A stretch of 11,275 nucleotides of DNA from Anaerolineae bacterium (GTDB lineage Bacteria > Chloroflexota > Anaerolineae > Anaerolineales > Anaerolineaceae). The notes beneath the pieces are model-generated. The model ran no database searches and had not been told where the DNA came from. It saw nothing but the letters and a program-made list of their open reading frames with translations. A program made the translations under genes and the position numbers. Below, one piece after another: positions 1 to 6,166 of the stretch. The DNA is taken from positions 1 to 11,275 of the forward strand of contig JACRAG010000591.1 in NCBI GenBank assembly GCA_016213455.1. Direction: 5' to 3'. Numbering within the stretch: the first letter of the stretch is position 1; each line of letters starts with the position of its first letter.

Positions 1-928
1 GGTCCCGGTCAAAAACCGGCAGCGGATTGGGTGGGTCGATTTTCTTATAGGGATAAATTTCCCGGGTATGGCGCAGCACCTGAAAATGATGATGGATCTC
101 CTGGCGATCCTGGCGGTCCAGTTCATCGCTCATGGATACCATGCGTAGATGACCATCCGGCAAGGCTTCAAAATTGACCACCCGCAGGTTCTCGGGGCGG
201 GCCTCGCCGTCGTACGTCACCTGAACCACATCCGGATCCTGGCCCACTGTGAAAATGGCCCACACATTGGTGGAGACTTCGATGCCGTTGCGTGAATATC
301 CGTTAATCCCGCGCACCATGCGGAACTGCCGGCGCAAATCAATCGCGGCGCGAATGCGTTCGCGCGAGCGCGTGTACACAATCCCCGGTCCCATCACCCG
401 TGGCGACTCAGCCTTGTCAGCCAGCCCCAGCGACCAGAAAAAGCGGTGCATGGCGCTGTCATAACCGGAGCCGATCCCCGGCGGTGGCAGGCGTTCTTCC
501 AGCACAATGGCTGAATTAAAATCCACCACGGCCACGCCCGGCCCATCCCGCACATCTTCGCGCGTGGAGAGCACTTTGCCGTCTTTGACAAATACAGCCG
601 GCCCGTGCTGGCCAAAAATGTACACGACAAACTGGTATGCTGTGCGGAGATAATCAGCGAAGGACCCCGCAGGCAGCAGTGCCTGGAAACTCACCAGCAC
701 GATCCAGGCCAACGCAAAAAGCACAAACCATTGCAGGTTGTAGCCCAGATTCAATAGGGAGTCAAACCGTTCGGATGTAAAGCCATTCGGAATTTGCACA
801 ATCATCAAGAGGACGTCGCGCAGCTCTCCCCAAAAAGCGATGAGGAAAGCCAGGATGAAACCGGCAGCGATGCTGCCGAGGATCGTACGCCTGCGTCTGT
901 TTGATTGCTCTTCAATGATGATTGGCAT
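1..928 (-). CDS. Membrane protein, possible SPFH/band-7-like domain (3' end outside window)
   Basis: An open frame runs without a stop from an ATG at 928 to the window edge, giving 309 residues of an incomplete protein. Two hydrophobic segments are visible at about residues 16-33 and 66-85, followed by a soluble, beta-rich part. That part has two GPG turns (129-131, 180-182) and a stretch with DLR, a short basic/aromatic spacer, NGYSRNGIEVST and a hydrophobic strand (about 197-227). This pattern resembles SPFH/band-7 (stomatin/prohibitin-like) domains, in which a membrane anchor precedes the domain and the protein oligomerises at the membrane. That family call is my inference; the sequence is divergent and I would also accept 'conserved hypothetical membrane protein'. 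The gene lies 130 nt downstream of the ABC1 kinase gene on the same strand but has its own good promoter (961-990). There is no clear Shine-Dalgarno before the ATG, so the start is likely but not certain. Confidence 0.6.
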   Translation of the reverse strand, partial: MPIIIEEQSNRRRRTILGSIAAGFILAFLIAFWGELRDVLLMIVQIPNGFTSERFDSLLNLGYNLQWFVLFALAWIVLVSFQALLPAGSFADYLRTAYQFVVYIFGQHGPAVFVKDGKVLSTREDVRDGPGVAVVDFNSAIVLEERLPPPGIGSGYDSAMHRFFWSLGLADKAESPRVMGPGIVYTRSRERIRAAIDLRRQFRMVRGINGYSRNGIEVSTNVWAIFTVGQDPDVVQVTYDGEARPENLRVVNFEALPDGHLRMVSMSDELDRQDRQEIHHHFQVLRHTREIYPYKKIDPPNPLPVFDRD

Positions 929-960
929 TTGTCAGGATAAATGTTCGATGAATTTTGTTC

Positions 961-990
961 AGTATATACTTTCTGGGAATGGAATGTCAA
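961..990 (-). promoter_or_regulatory. Sigma-70-like promoter of the left membrane-protein gene
   Basis: Read on the minus strand, a perfect TTGACA (990-985) and a TATACT (966-961) are separated by 18 nt. This is the best -35/-10 pair in the window. The expected transcription start is near 954, about 25 nt before the ATG at 928. A weaker TATCCT (939-934) lies 5 nt before that ATG and could instead drive a leaderless transcript. The -35 box overlaps the end of a hairpin (989-1007). Confidence 0.55.
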
Positions 991-1007
991 GCAAAGCGGC
1001 TTTGCTT
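989..1007 (-). other. Hairpin between the kinase and membrane-protein genes
   Basis: AAGCAAAG and CTTTGCTT form a perfect 8-bp stem around a 3-nt loop, about 50 nt past the stop codon of the kinase gene. It has no T-tract on either side, so it is at best a weak terminator for the kinase transcript. Its left edge overlaps the -35 box of the downstream gene, so it could also be a protein-binding site. Confidence 0.35.
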
Positions 1008-1058
1008 TCCGGCGCTTCTCCGAAACAATACAAAGCTCCGCCACGCGTTCGGACGGTC

Positions 1059-2699
1059 TCAACTCCTGGAGGACAGCCCTACCAGACCTGCCAGGATGGC
1101 TGCCCCCCCGGCAACAGCAGCCGGAATCCATTCACCAGCCAGGTAAAACTGCACCGCGCCCAGGAAGAGCGCCGCGAAAACCACCGCCGCGCCAATTTTC
1201 TTCACCGCCAGTTCCACGCGCGCCATGCTGCGTGCCACATCCGGGATTTGTACAGCCACCTTGCCCTGCTCGAGCCGGGTCAGCAAACTCTCACTCCGCC
1301 GCGGCAGACCCGAGACCACCCGCAGTGTATCTCCCAACTCCTTGACAAGGAATTCCAGTGGGCCACCCCGGTCCTGCTCCACCAGTTTCTGTGAGTAGGG
1401 CGCAATCGCGGACCAGATGTTAAATTCGGGATTCAAGCCGGAGCAAATACCCATCAGGATGCCAACACAACGGCCCAGGAGAATGAAATTTTCCGGGACC
1501 TGAAACGGCAGGTCAAACAACACCTCGGAAAACTCCTCGGCAAAGGCTACAATTTCCTCGCGCCCCATGCTGGCCAGTTCCGGCGTGGTCCGCCCCCAGA
1601 AACGGGAAAACGCTTCGGCGCTGGCCTTCTGGATCAAATCCACATCGGCGTTGGGCAACAGAATGTGCATTTGTTGATAAGCGCGCACCAGGCGCGCCGC
1701 ATCCTGTGTGCCGATGGCGATAAACACCTCGCGCAGACCGGAAAGCGTACTTTCGGGCAGCCGGCCCACCATGCCAAAATCCACAAAAACCAGCTGCCAG
1801 GCGCCTTCGCCTTGCGGCACCACAAACAGGTTGCCCGGATGCGGGTCGGCATGAAAAAAACGGTCTTCAAAGATTTGTTTCAGATAGGTATCAAACAGGC
1901 GCGATGCGATCTCTGCGCGATTCAACCCGGCAGCTTCCAGTGCAGCGTAATCGCTGATCTTGACTGCCTGTACATCTTCCAGTGTCAGCACTCGCCGGGT
2001 GGTGTGGTTCCAGATCACCTGCGGCACTTTCACATCCGCACGTCCTTTGAAATTCTCAGCAAAGGTTTCGGCGTGTTTGCCTTCCAGCAGATAATCGATC
2101 TCTTCCCGCAGCGAAGCGCTGAACTCTTCCATCAGGCGCGGCACATCCACGCGCTTGCGGATCGGGCGATAGCGGTTGATCCAGCCGCTGACCACCTTGA
2201 GCGCTGACAGATCGACCTCGACGATGTTCTCAATGTCGGGGCGCTGCACCTTGACCACCACATCCGGACAATCCGGGCATTGCTCCCTGGATAGGCGGGC
2301 GCGGTGCACCTGCCCGATGGAGGCGGAAGCCAACGGCTGCGGATCGAAGTGTTCGAACAGGGTATCCAGCGACTGGCCAAATTCTATTTCGATCACCCGG
2401 CGGATATCTTCATAACCTTCCGGGCGCACCTCATCCTGCAAACCGGCCAGCTCATCGGTGATTTCTCGCGGCAGCACATCCAGCCGGGCTGATAGAAACT
2501 GCCCGACTTTTATCATCACCCCGCCCATTTGCACTGCCAATCCGCGGAAGGCGATGGCAATGCGGCGGTAACGCTGGTTGCGCCCCGGTTCTGACAGCCG
2601 GCGCAGCCCCAGGCTGGGCAGCAAAATATCCCAGAGTATGATGTTTGCCAGGATGCGGGCAAAGAACCAGAGAATGCGGCGATAACGTGTGCGATACAT
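1059..2699 (-). CDS. ABC1/UbiB-family atypical protein kinase-like protein
   Basis: This 546-residue protein has the full set of ABC1/UbiB (AarF, ADCK) signatures. There is an N-terminal KxGQ motif (KVGQ, 64-67) and the Ala/Ser-rich nucleotide loop PLASASIGQ (122-130) in place of a P-loop. The likely ATP-binding lysine is in VVVKVQRP (K150). ExD is at 200-202, the catalytic loop HADPHPGN at 283-290, and the metal-binding DFG at 307-309. A hydrophobic C-terminus (about 498-540) looks like two membrane helices, as in UbiB. The family is an ATPase/kinase-like group that supports isoprenoid-quinone synthesis or lipid handling at membranes. The quinone here is unknown, so I give no gene symbol. 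An unusual short insert with a CxxC pair (CPDC, 141-144) sits just before the ATP-binding lysine. A TATAAT 6 nt before the ATG and the lack of a Shine-Dalgarno suggest a leaderless mRNA. The gene is divergent from the flavoprotein gene. Confidence 0.93.
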   Translation of the reverse strand: MYRTRYRRILWFFARILANIILWDILLPSLGLRRLSEPGRNQRYRRIAIAFRGLAVQMGGVMIKVGQFLSARLDVLPREITDELAGLQDEVRPEGYEDIRRVIEIEFGQSLDTLFEHFDPQPLASASIGQVHRARLSREQCPDCPDVVVKVQRPDIENIVEVDLSALKVVSGWINRYRPIRKRVDVPRLMEEFSASLREEIDYLLEGKHAETFAENFKGRADVKVPQVIWNHTTRRVLTLEDVQAVKISDYAALEAAGLNRAEIASRLFDTYLKQIFEDRFFHADPHPGNLFVVPQGEGAWQLVFVDFGMVGRLPESTLSGLREVFIAIGTQDAARLVRAYQQMHILLPNADVDLIQKASAEAFSRFWGRTTPELASMGREEIVAFAEEFSEVLFDLPFQVPENFILLGRCVGILMGICSGLNPEFNIWSAIAPYSQKLVEQDRGGPLEFLVKELGDTLRVVSGLPRRSESLLTRLEQGKVAVQIPDVARSMARVELAVKKIGAAVVFAALFLGAVQFYLAGEWIPAAVAGGAAILAGLVGLSSRS

Positions 2700-2705
2700 A
2701 CGGGT

Positions 2706-2711
2706 ATTATA
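2706..2711 (-). promoter_or_regulatory. -10 box of the ABC1 kinase gene, leaderless spacing
   Basis: A perfect TATAAT on the minus strand (2711-2706) is followed by 6 nt and then the ATG at 2699. Transcription would start at or next to the A of the ATG. The -35 position is poor (TATAAA at 2734-2729) and lies within the opposing gene's -10 box. Confidence 0.55.
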
Positions 2712-2730
2712 AGCCCGGCCTTCTTGCGTT

Positions 2731-2736
2731 TATAAT
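2731..2736 (+). promoter_or_regulatory. -10 box of the flavoprotein gene, leaderless spacing
   Basis: A perfect TATAAT is followed by exactly 6 nt and then the GTG start at 2743, predicting a leaderless transcript. Its -35 position (around 2708-2713) falls on the opposing -10 box, so the two divergent promoters interlock and probably exclude each other. Confidence 0.55.
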
Positions 2737-2742
2737 CATCAA

Positions 2743-3993
2743 GTGCTTGACAACCAGGTTTTCGATTTTGTCGTCATCGGCGGCGGTGCTGCTGGATTTT
2801 TCGGCGCGGCTGTCTTCGCGGCTGCCCGGCCCGGCAGCCGCTGCGTGATTCTGGAAGCCAGTGATCATCCACTCGCCAAGGTGCGCATATCTGGCGGCGG
2901 ACGCTGCAATGTCACCCACGCCTGCTTCGAGCCAGCCGATCTGGTCAAGTTTTACCCGCGCGGATCGCGGGAATTGCTCGGTGCATTCAACCGCTTTCAA
3001 CCACGCGACACCATGCGCTGGTTCGAGCAGCGCGGCGTACCGCTGAAAACCGAAGCTGACGGCCGCGTTTTCCCACAATCCGACTCCTCCCAATCCATTC
3101 TGGACTGCCTGAACAATGAAATCGACCGGCTGGGGGTCAGGCTGATCACCCGCAGCAAGGTCACCCACCTGGAACGCAGCGACACAGGCCAATTGATCGT
3201 GGAAATTAACCGCCAGGAGACCCTGCATACGCATGGGCTGCTGCTGGCTTGCGGAGGAACACCGGCGTCTTTTTCCCTGGCGCAGCAATTGGGCCACACC
3301 ATCCAATCCCCCGTACCCTCCCTGTTCACCTTTTCCATCCGCGACCCGCGAATTGACGGTTTGCCCGGCGTCTCGGTGAGTCATGCCGCCCTCAGCCTGC
3401 CCGAAACCCGCCGCCAGGTTTCCGGGCCGGTCTTAATCACCCATTGGGGGCTTTCGGGACCGGGTGTGCTGCGCCTGTCAGCCTGGGGGGCGCGCGACCT
3501 GTTCGAGCGCCAGTACCGCACAGCCCTGCGCATCAACTGGCTGCCCGATTACAACCCGGAGTCAGCCGCCGCGCGGTTAGAGCAAATCCGCACCACCGAA
3601 GCCCGCCGGCAGGTCCAGGTTGCCTCGCCTTTTGCGCCGATCCCCCAGCGCCTGTGGCACAGGCTGGTTGCTGCTGCCGGCATTGCGGAAGGCACGCTGT
3701 GGGCCAACCTGCCGCGCCGACATCTGCTCAACCTGGCTGACCAATTGACCCGCGGGGAATTTCAAATCCAGGGCAAGGGTCAATTTAAGGATGAGTTTGT
3801 CACCTGCGGTGGCGTCAACCTGGCAGAAGTGGATTTCCGCAGCATGGAAAGCAAAGTCTGCCCGCGATTGTACCTGGCGGGCGAGATGCTGGATGTGGAC
3901 GGGCTTACCGGCGGGTTCAACTTTCAAAATGCGTGGACCACCGCGTGGATCGCCGGGATATCGTATGCCAGGCGTCAGGAAGCCGTCAAGTAA
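2743..3993 (+). CDS. BaiN/HI0933-family FAD-dependent oxidoreductase
   Basis: This is a 416-residue flavoprotein of the usual length for the HI0933/YhiN/BaiN family. An N-terminal dinucleotide-binding fold has GGGAAG at 13-18, followed by an acidic residue in VILEAS (E38). Next comes the family signature KVRISGGGRCNVT (46-58). The C-terminal FAD signature runs from a TCGGVNL strand through the GEMLDVDGLTGGFNFQNAW region (about 376-396), where these proteins close over the flavin. Members are cytosolic, bind FAD and are predicted to use NAD(P)H. A few act on bile-acid-like steroids, but most have no known substrate, so I name no reaction. The GTG start is supported because the Rossmann fold begins at residue 8 and no early in-frame ATG exists. 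The start has no Shine-Dalgarno; TATAAT lies 6 nt upstream. The neighbouring ABC1 kinase gene is divergent, with a 43-nt gap. Confidence 0.92.
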   Translation: MLDNQVFDFVVIGGGAAGFFGAAVFAAARPGSRCVILEASDHPLAKVRISGGGRCNVTHACFEPADLVKFYPRGSRELLGAFNRFQPRDTMRWFEQRGVPLKTEADGRVFPQSDSSQSILDCLNNEIDRLGVRLITRSKVTHLERSDTGQLIVEINRQETLHTHGLLLACGGTPASFSLAQQLGHTIQSPVPSLFTFSIRDPRIDGLPGVSVSHAALSLPETRRQVSGPVLITHWGLSGPGVLRLSAWGARDLFERQYRTALRINWLPDYNPESAAARLEQIRTTEARRQVQVASPFAPIPQRLWHRLVAAAGIAEGTLWANLPRRHLLNLADQLTRGEFQIQGKGQFKDEFVTCGGVNLAEVDFRSMESKVCPRLYLAGEMLDVDGLTGGFNFQNAWTTAWIAGISYARRQEAVK

Positions 3994-4034
3994 ACCGGGA
4001 AGGGATCGGATATGATACTTTCAACGGGCGACTT

Positions 4035-4056
4035 CACTTCTTCTTCTTTCTCCTCC
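4035..4056 (+). repeat. Pyrimidine-only tract
   Basis: A short run made almost only of C and T, with repeated TTC units, lies in the gap between the flavoprotein stop and the hairpin at 4062. I see no function for it. With the hairpin and a -10 box at 4147 it accounts for most of what is visible in the 188-nt gene-free gap at 3994-4181. Confidence 0.4.
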
Positions 4057-4061
4057 ATAAT

Positions 4062-4089
4062 CAGGACCGGGCCGGCGTACCCGGTCCTG
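4062..4089 (+). terminator. GC-rich hairpin, possible terminator of the flavoprotein gene
   Basis: CAGGACCGGG pairs perfectly with CCCGGTCCTG (10 bp) around an 8-nt loop, about 70 nt past the stop codon at 3993. The stem is strong but is followed by ACCATTTAACC rather than a T-run, so termination would be weak or factor-aided. Confidence 0.45.
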
Positions 4090-4146
4090 ACCATTTAACC
4101 GGGTGGATTCCTAACAATTCGCTCGTCTTACCCTCCCGGGTTAAGC

Positions 4147-4152
4147 TATACT
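4147..4152 (+). promoter_or_regulatory. Possible -10 box of the ankyrin gene
   Basis: TATACT lies 29 nt before the ATG at 4182, giving a leader of about 23 nt that contains the Shine-Dalgarno. No matching -35 box is visible at the usual distance. Confidence 0.35.
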
Positions 4153-4171
4153 ATTATTATCGAGATGATCC

Positions 4172-4176
4172 GGAGG
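4172..4176 (+). promoter_or_regulatory. Shine-Dalgarno site that fixes the ankyrin gene start
   Basis: GGAGG ends 5 nt before the ATG at 4182. It marks that ATG, not an upstream in-frame ATG at 3933, as the start. Confidence 0.8.
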
Positions 4177-4181
4177 CAGAA

Positions 4182-4850
4182 ATGAACCCAAGCGACCAGC
4201 TCTTCCAGGCCATATTGCACGGCAGAACAGCCGATGTATCCCAACTCCTCGACCAACATGCCGAATTAATCAACATCAGTACCCCCTCCGGCGTGCCGGC
4301 GGTGCTCTTCGCCATGTACAACGACCAGCCGTTGATTGTGAAAACTTTCCTCGAGCACGGCGCCCAGGTGGATATTTTTACCGCGTCTGCCCTGGGAATC
4401 ATGGGCAAGCTGCGCAACCTGCTTGAACAGCAGCCTGGTCTGGCAAATGCCCTTTCGGTTGACGGTTACACGCCACTAGGATTGGCGGCTTTCTTTGGCA
4501 GGGAGGATGCGGTTGATTTGTTGTTGAAATATAAAGCCGAAGTCAACATGCCCGCCATCAATCCGATGCGGGTCATGCCTTTGCATTCAGCCGCCGCCGG
4601 GCAGCATTTGAACATCGCCCGTCGTTTGCTGGAACATGGCGCGCAGGTCAATGCCAGTCAGGCGGGCGGCTTCACCGCACTGCATGCCGCAGCCCAGAAC
4701 GGGCAGTTGGAAATGGTTAAGATCCTGTTGGAGTATGGCGCCGATCCCCACGCGCTGGCAGACGACGGATCAGATGCGCTCAAGTACGCGCAGCAAAGCG
4801 GTGAGGCCGGCGTGATCGCCGCGATCAAACGTGCGCTGGGCGCAGAATAA
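4182..4850 (+). CDS. Ankyrin-repeat protein
   Basis: The 222-residue protein is made almost entirely of ankyrin repeats, about six helix-turn-helix units. The clearest are at 95-124 (DGYTPLGLAAFFGREDAVDL, then LLKYKAEVN), 132-158 (MPLHSAAAG, LLEHGAQVN) and 162-190 (GGFTALHAAAQNGQLEMVKI, LLEYGADPH). The repeats near 37-63 and 64-92 are degenerate. No signal peptide, membrane segment or enzyme domain is present, so it is probably a cytosolic protein-binding module with an unknown partner. The frame is open back to 3933, but the strong GGAGG 5 nt before 4182 and the loss of repeat-like sequence upstream support this start. Its last 26 bp overlap the convergent MoaD-like gene, so the two transcripts must overlap. 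Confidence 0.88.
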   Translation: MNPSDQLFQAILHGRTADVSQLLDQHAELINISTPSGVPAVLFAMYNDQPLIVKTFLEHGAQVDIFTASALGIMGKLRNLLEQQPGLANALSVDGYTPLGLAAFFGREDAVDLLLKYKAEVNMPAINPMRVMPLHSAAAGQHLNIARRLLEHGAQVNASQAGGFTALHAAAQNGQLEMVKILLEYGADPHALADDGSDALKYAQQSGEAGVIAAIKRALGAE

Positions 4851-5133
4851 CCCCCGAGCCGCCAGCCACCGGTGGGAAGATATCCACCTGGTCCTCAGGT
4901 GACAATCGCATATCCATGTTTTCCGGCAGGGTCAGGATATCCCGCCCATTGACAAACACATGCACATGCGGGAACAGGTCGTCGTTTTGATCCATCATGC
5001 GTGCTTGCAGGCCCGGATAGAGCGTAAACAGGCGATCCATCACCGTCCTGACGGTATCCGCTCCTTTCAAATCCATCAAAACAGTTTTGGCCCCCACCAC
5101 CGTGCGTAAACTGGCAAAAAAGTTCACTTTCAT
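4825..5133 (-). CDS. MoaD/ThiS-like ubiquitin-fold protein with C-terminal tail
   Basis: This is a 102-residue beta-grasp protein. It opens with MKVNFFASLR and has a helix at about 28-40. It ends the fold with HVFVNGRDI (58-66), a loop, and DQVDIFPPVAGG (81-92), the hallmark of MoaD and archaeal SAMP-like proteins. Such proteins carry sulfur as a C-terminal thiocarboxylate for molybdopterin or tRNA thiolation, or conjugate to other proteins. The Gly-Gly normally ends the chain. Here ten more residues (SGVILRPAHV) follow, most of them encoded opposite the end of the ankyrin gene. Activity would need the tail to be cut off, or the protein has another role. No E1-like, MoaE or JAMM protease gene is in the window. 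I chose ATG 5133 over ATG 5142, which overlaps the TATAAT box; transcription should begin at about 5133. Confidence 0.85.
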   Translation of the reverse strand: MKVNFFASLRTVVGAKTVLMDLKGADTVRTVMDRLFTLYPGLQARMMDQNDDLFPHVHVFVNGRDILTLPENMDMRLSPEDQVDIFPPVAGGSGVILRPAHV

Positions 5134-5140
5134 GCGCCCC

Positions 5141-5146
5141 ATTATA
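5141..5146 (-). promoter_or_regulatory. -10 box of the MoaD-like gene, leaderless spacing
   Basis: TATAAT (5146-5141, minus strand) is followed by 7 nt and the ATG at 5133. An upstream in-frame ATG at 5142 falls within the box itself, so it would not be in the mRNA. No good -35 box is visible. Confidence 0.55.
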
Positions 5147-5205
5147 CAACCCCACCCGCCTTTGATCGTAGATTGAAGTGATGGTCTCCTATTCCTATTT
5201 CCCTC

Positions 5206-5236
5206 TTGACTCTCCCCTGGCTGGATAGCTTATGCT
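5206..5236 (+). promoter_or_regulatory. Possible promoter of the transglutaminase-like gene
   Basis: TTGACT (5206-5211) and TATGCT (5231-5236) are 19 nt apart, slightly long. The predicted leader is about 28 nt and contains the AAGGAG Shine-Dalgarno (5258-5263). Confidence 0.4.
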
Positions 5237-5270
5237 GAGCCTGGAATCAACTACATGAAGGAGCGCACGC

Positions 5271-6119
5271 ATGAACCACACGCAACAACTTGCGTATTAT
5301 CTTGAACACGGACCAATGACCGACCCACGCGACCAGCGCGATTTGTTGGACGATCTCCCCCAGGACACACCAGCACTGGTCAGGGTAATCCAAGGCTTGC
5401 AGGTTCACCGTTTCTGGACCCGCGCATATGGGCTGGATCTGCCGGAAGAGCGCATGGACGCTGAAGTCAATCTGCGCCCTGCATATCGTAAACTGGCCCG
5501 CATCCAGGAACTGGACCCTGCGCCACTCCATCAATCCCGCCCGCCCGAACGCCGCCTGGTAGGCAACTGCCGCGACTTCTCGGTGCTGGCTGCCAGCTTT
5601 TTCCGGCATCGCGGTATTCCAACCCGGGTGCGCTGCGGATTCGGCACCTATTTCACCCCCGGTCACTTCGAAGACCACTGGGTGATCGAATATTGGTCGG
5701 CTCAATCAGCGCGCTGGGTCTGGCTCGATCCACAGCTGGACGACCTGATGATCAACGCGCTTAAGCTGCCCTTCGATGCGCAAGACATGCCGGATGGCGC
5801 ATTTGTAACCGGCGGCAGCGCGTGGCAAATGATCCGCCGCGGGGAAGCAGATCCGGACTGCTTTGGCATTTTTGAATGGAAGGGATGGGACTTCGTCAAG
5901 GGCAACTTGCTGCGCGATCTGCTGGCGCTGGCAAAATTTGAGGTGCTGCCCTGGGATTTCTGGGGTGTACTGACGAAAACGACCGCCGAGATGAGCACAA
6001 GTGAGTTGGCCCGGCTGGACAGTTTTGCAGAGATCTGTGTAGCTGCCGACACCGAAAGGGCCATCGCCGTGGTGTCAAGTGAAGCGGATGTACCTGCGCC
6101 ACTGGAATGGGCCGATTAA
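5271..6119 (+). CDS. Transglutaminase-like cysteine hydrolase
   Basis: The 282-residue protein has a transglutaminase-core triad. C100 sits in GNCRDFSVLAASFFRHRGIP, the usual Cys-loop followed by a helix and a GIPxRxxxGF strand. H136 is in DHWVIEYW and D153 is in WVWLDPQLDD. Bacterial proteins with this core are mostly amidases or proteases rather than protein cross-linkers; the substrate here is unknown. No signal peptide or membrane segment is seen, so it should be cytosolic. The parts outside the core (1-90 and 190-282) are not recognised. The start is well supported by AAGGAG 7 nt before the ATG. The gene is divergent from the MoaD-like gene and ends 2 nt before a strong palindromic terminator. 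Confidence 0.88.
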   Translation: MNHTQQLAYYLEHGPMTDPRDQRDLLDDLPQDTPALVRVIQGLQVHRFWTRAYGLDLPEERMDAEVNLRPAYRKLARIQELDPAPLHQSRPPERRLVGNCRDFSVLAASFFRHRGIPTRVRCGFGTYFTPGHFEDHWVIEYWSAQSARWVWLDPQLDDLMINALKLPFDAQDMPDGAFVTGGSAWQMIRRGEADPDCFGIFEWKGWDFVKGNLLRDLLALAKFEVLPWDFWGVLTKTTAEMSTSELARLDSFAEICVAADTERAIAVVSSEADVPAPLEWAD

Positions 6120-6121
6120 TG

Positions 6122-6159
6122 GACAAAAAAAGAACACCGCGCGGTGTTCTTTTTTTGTC
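6122..6159. terminator. Bidirectional intrinsic terminator (perfect palindrome)
   Basis: A 38-bp perfect palindrome: a GC-rich core (GAACACCGCGCGGTGTTC) flanked by an A7 run on the left and a T7 run on the right. It works as an intrinsic terminator read from either side. It lies between the stop codons of two convergent genes (6119 and 6167). Confidence 0.93.
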
Positions 6160-6166
6160 AGTCGGG

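Noticed and set aside
840..1394. 184-residue plus-strand open frame
   Set aside because: It lies across the promoter region and antisense to the conserved end of the ABC1 kinase gene; its translation has no recognisable domain.
1665..2207. 180-residue plus-strand open frame
   Set aside because: It is fully antisense to the kinase catalytic domain, whose motifs are intact on the other strand.
2707..3384. 225-residue minus-strand open frame
   Set aside because: It is antisense to the flavoprotein, whose FAD motifs are clear; long antisense frames are expected in GC-rich DNA.
4095..4144. Inverted repeat TTAACCGGG / CCCGGGTTAA
   Set aside because: The arms are out of register by one base and far apart; no convincing stem.
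3933..4181. 83-residue in-frame N-terminal extension of the ankyrin protein
   Set aside because: It overlaps the end of the flavoprotein gene, contains the hairpin and pyrimidine tract, has low-complexity residues, and a strong GGAGG marks the ATG at 4182.
5134..5142. Upstream ATG at 5142 for the MoaD-like protein
   Set aside because: It overlaps the TATAAT box, so it should not be in the transcript, and conserved family sequence begins at the ATG at 5133.
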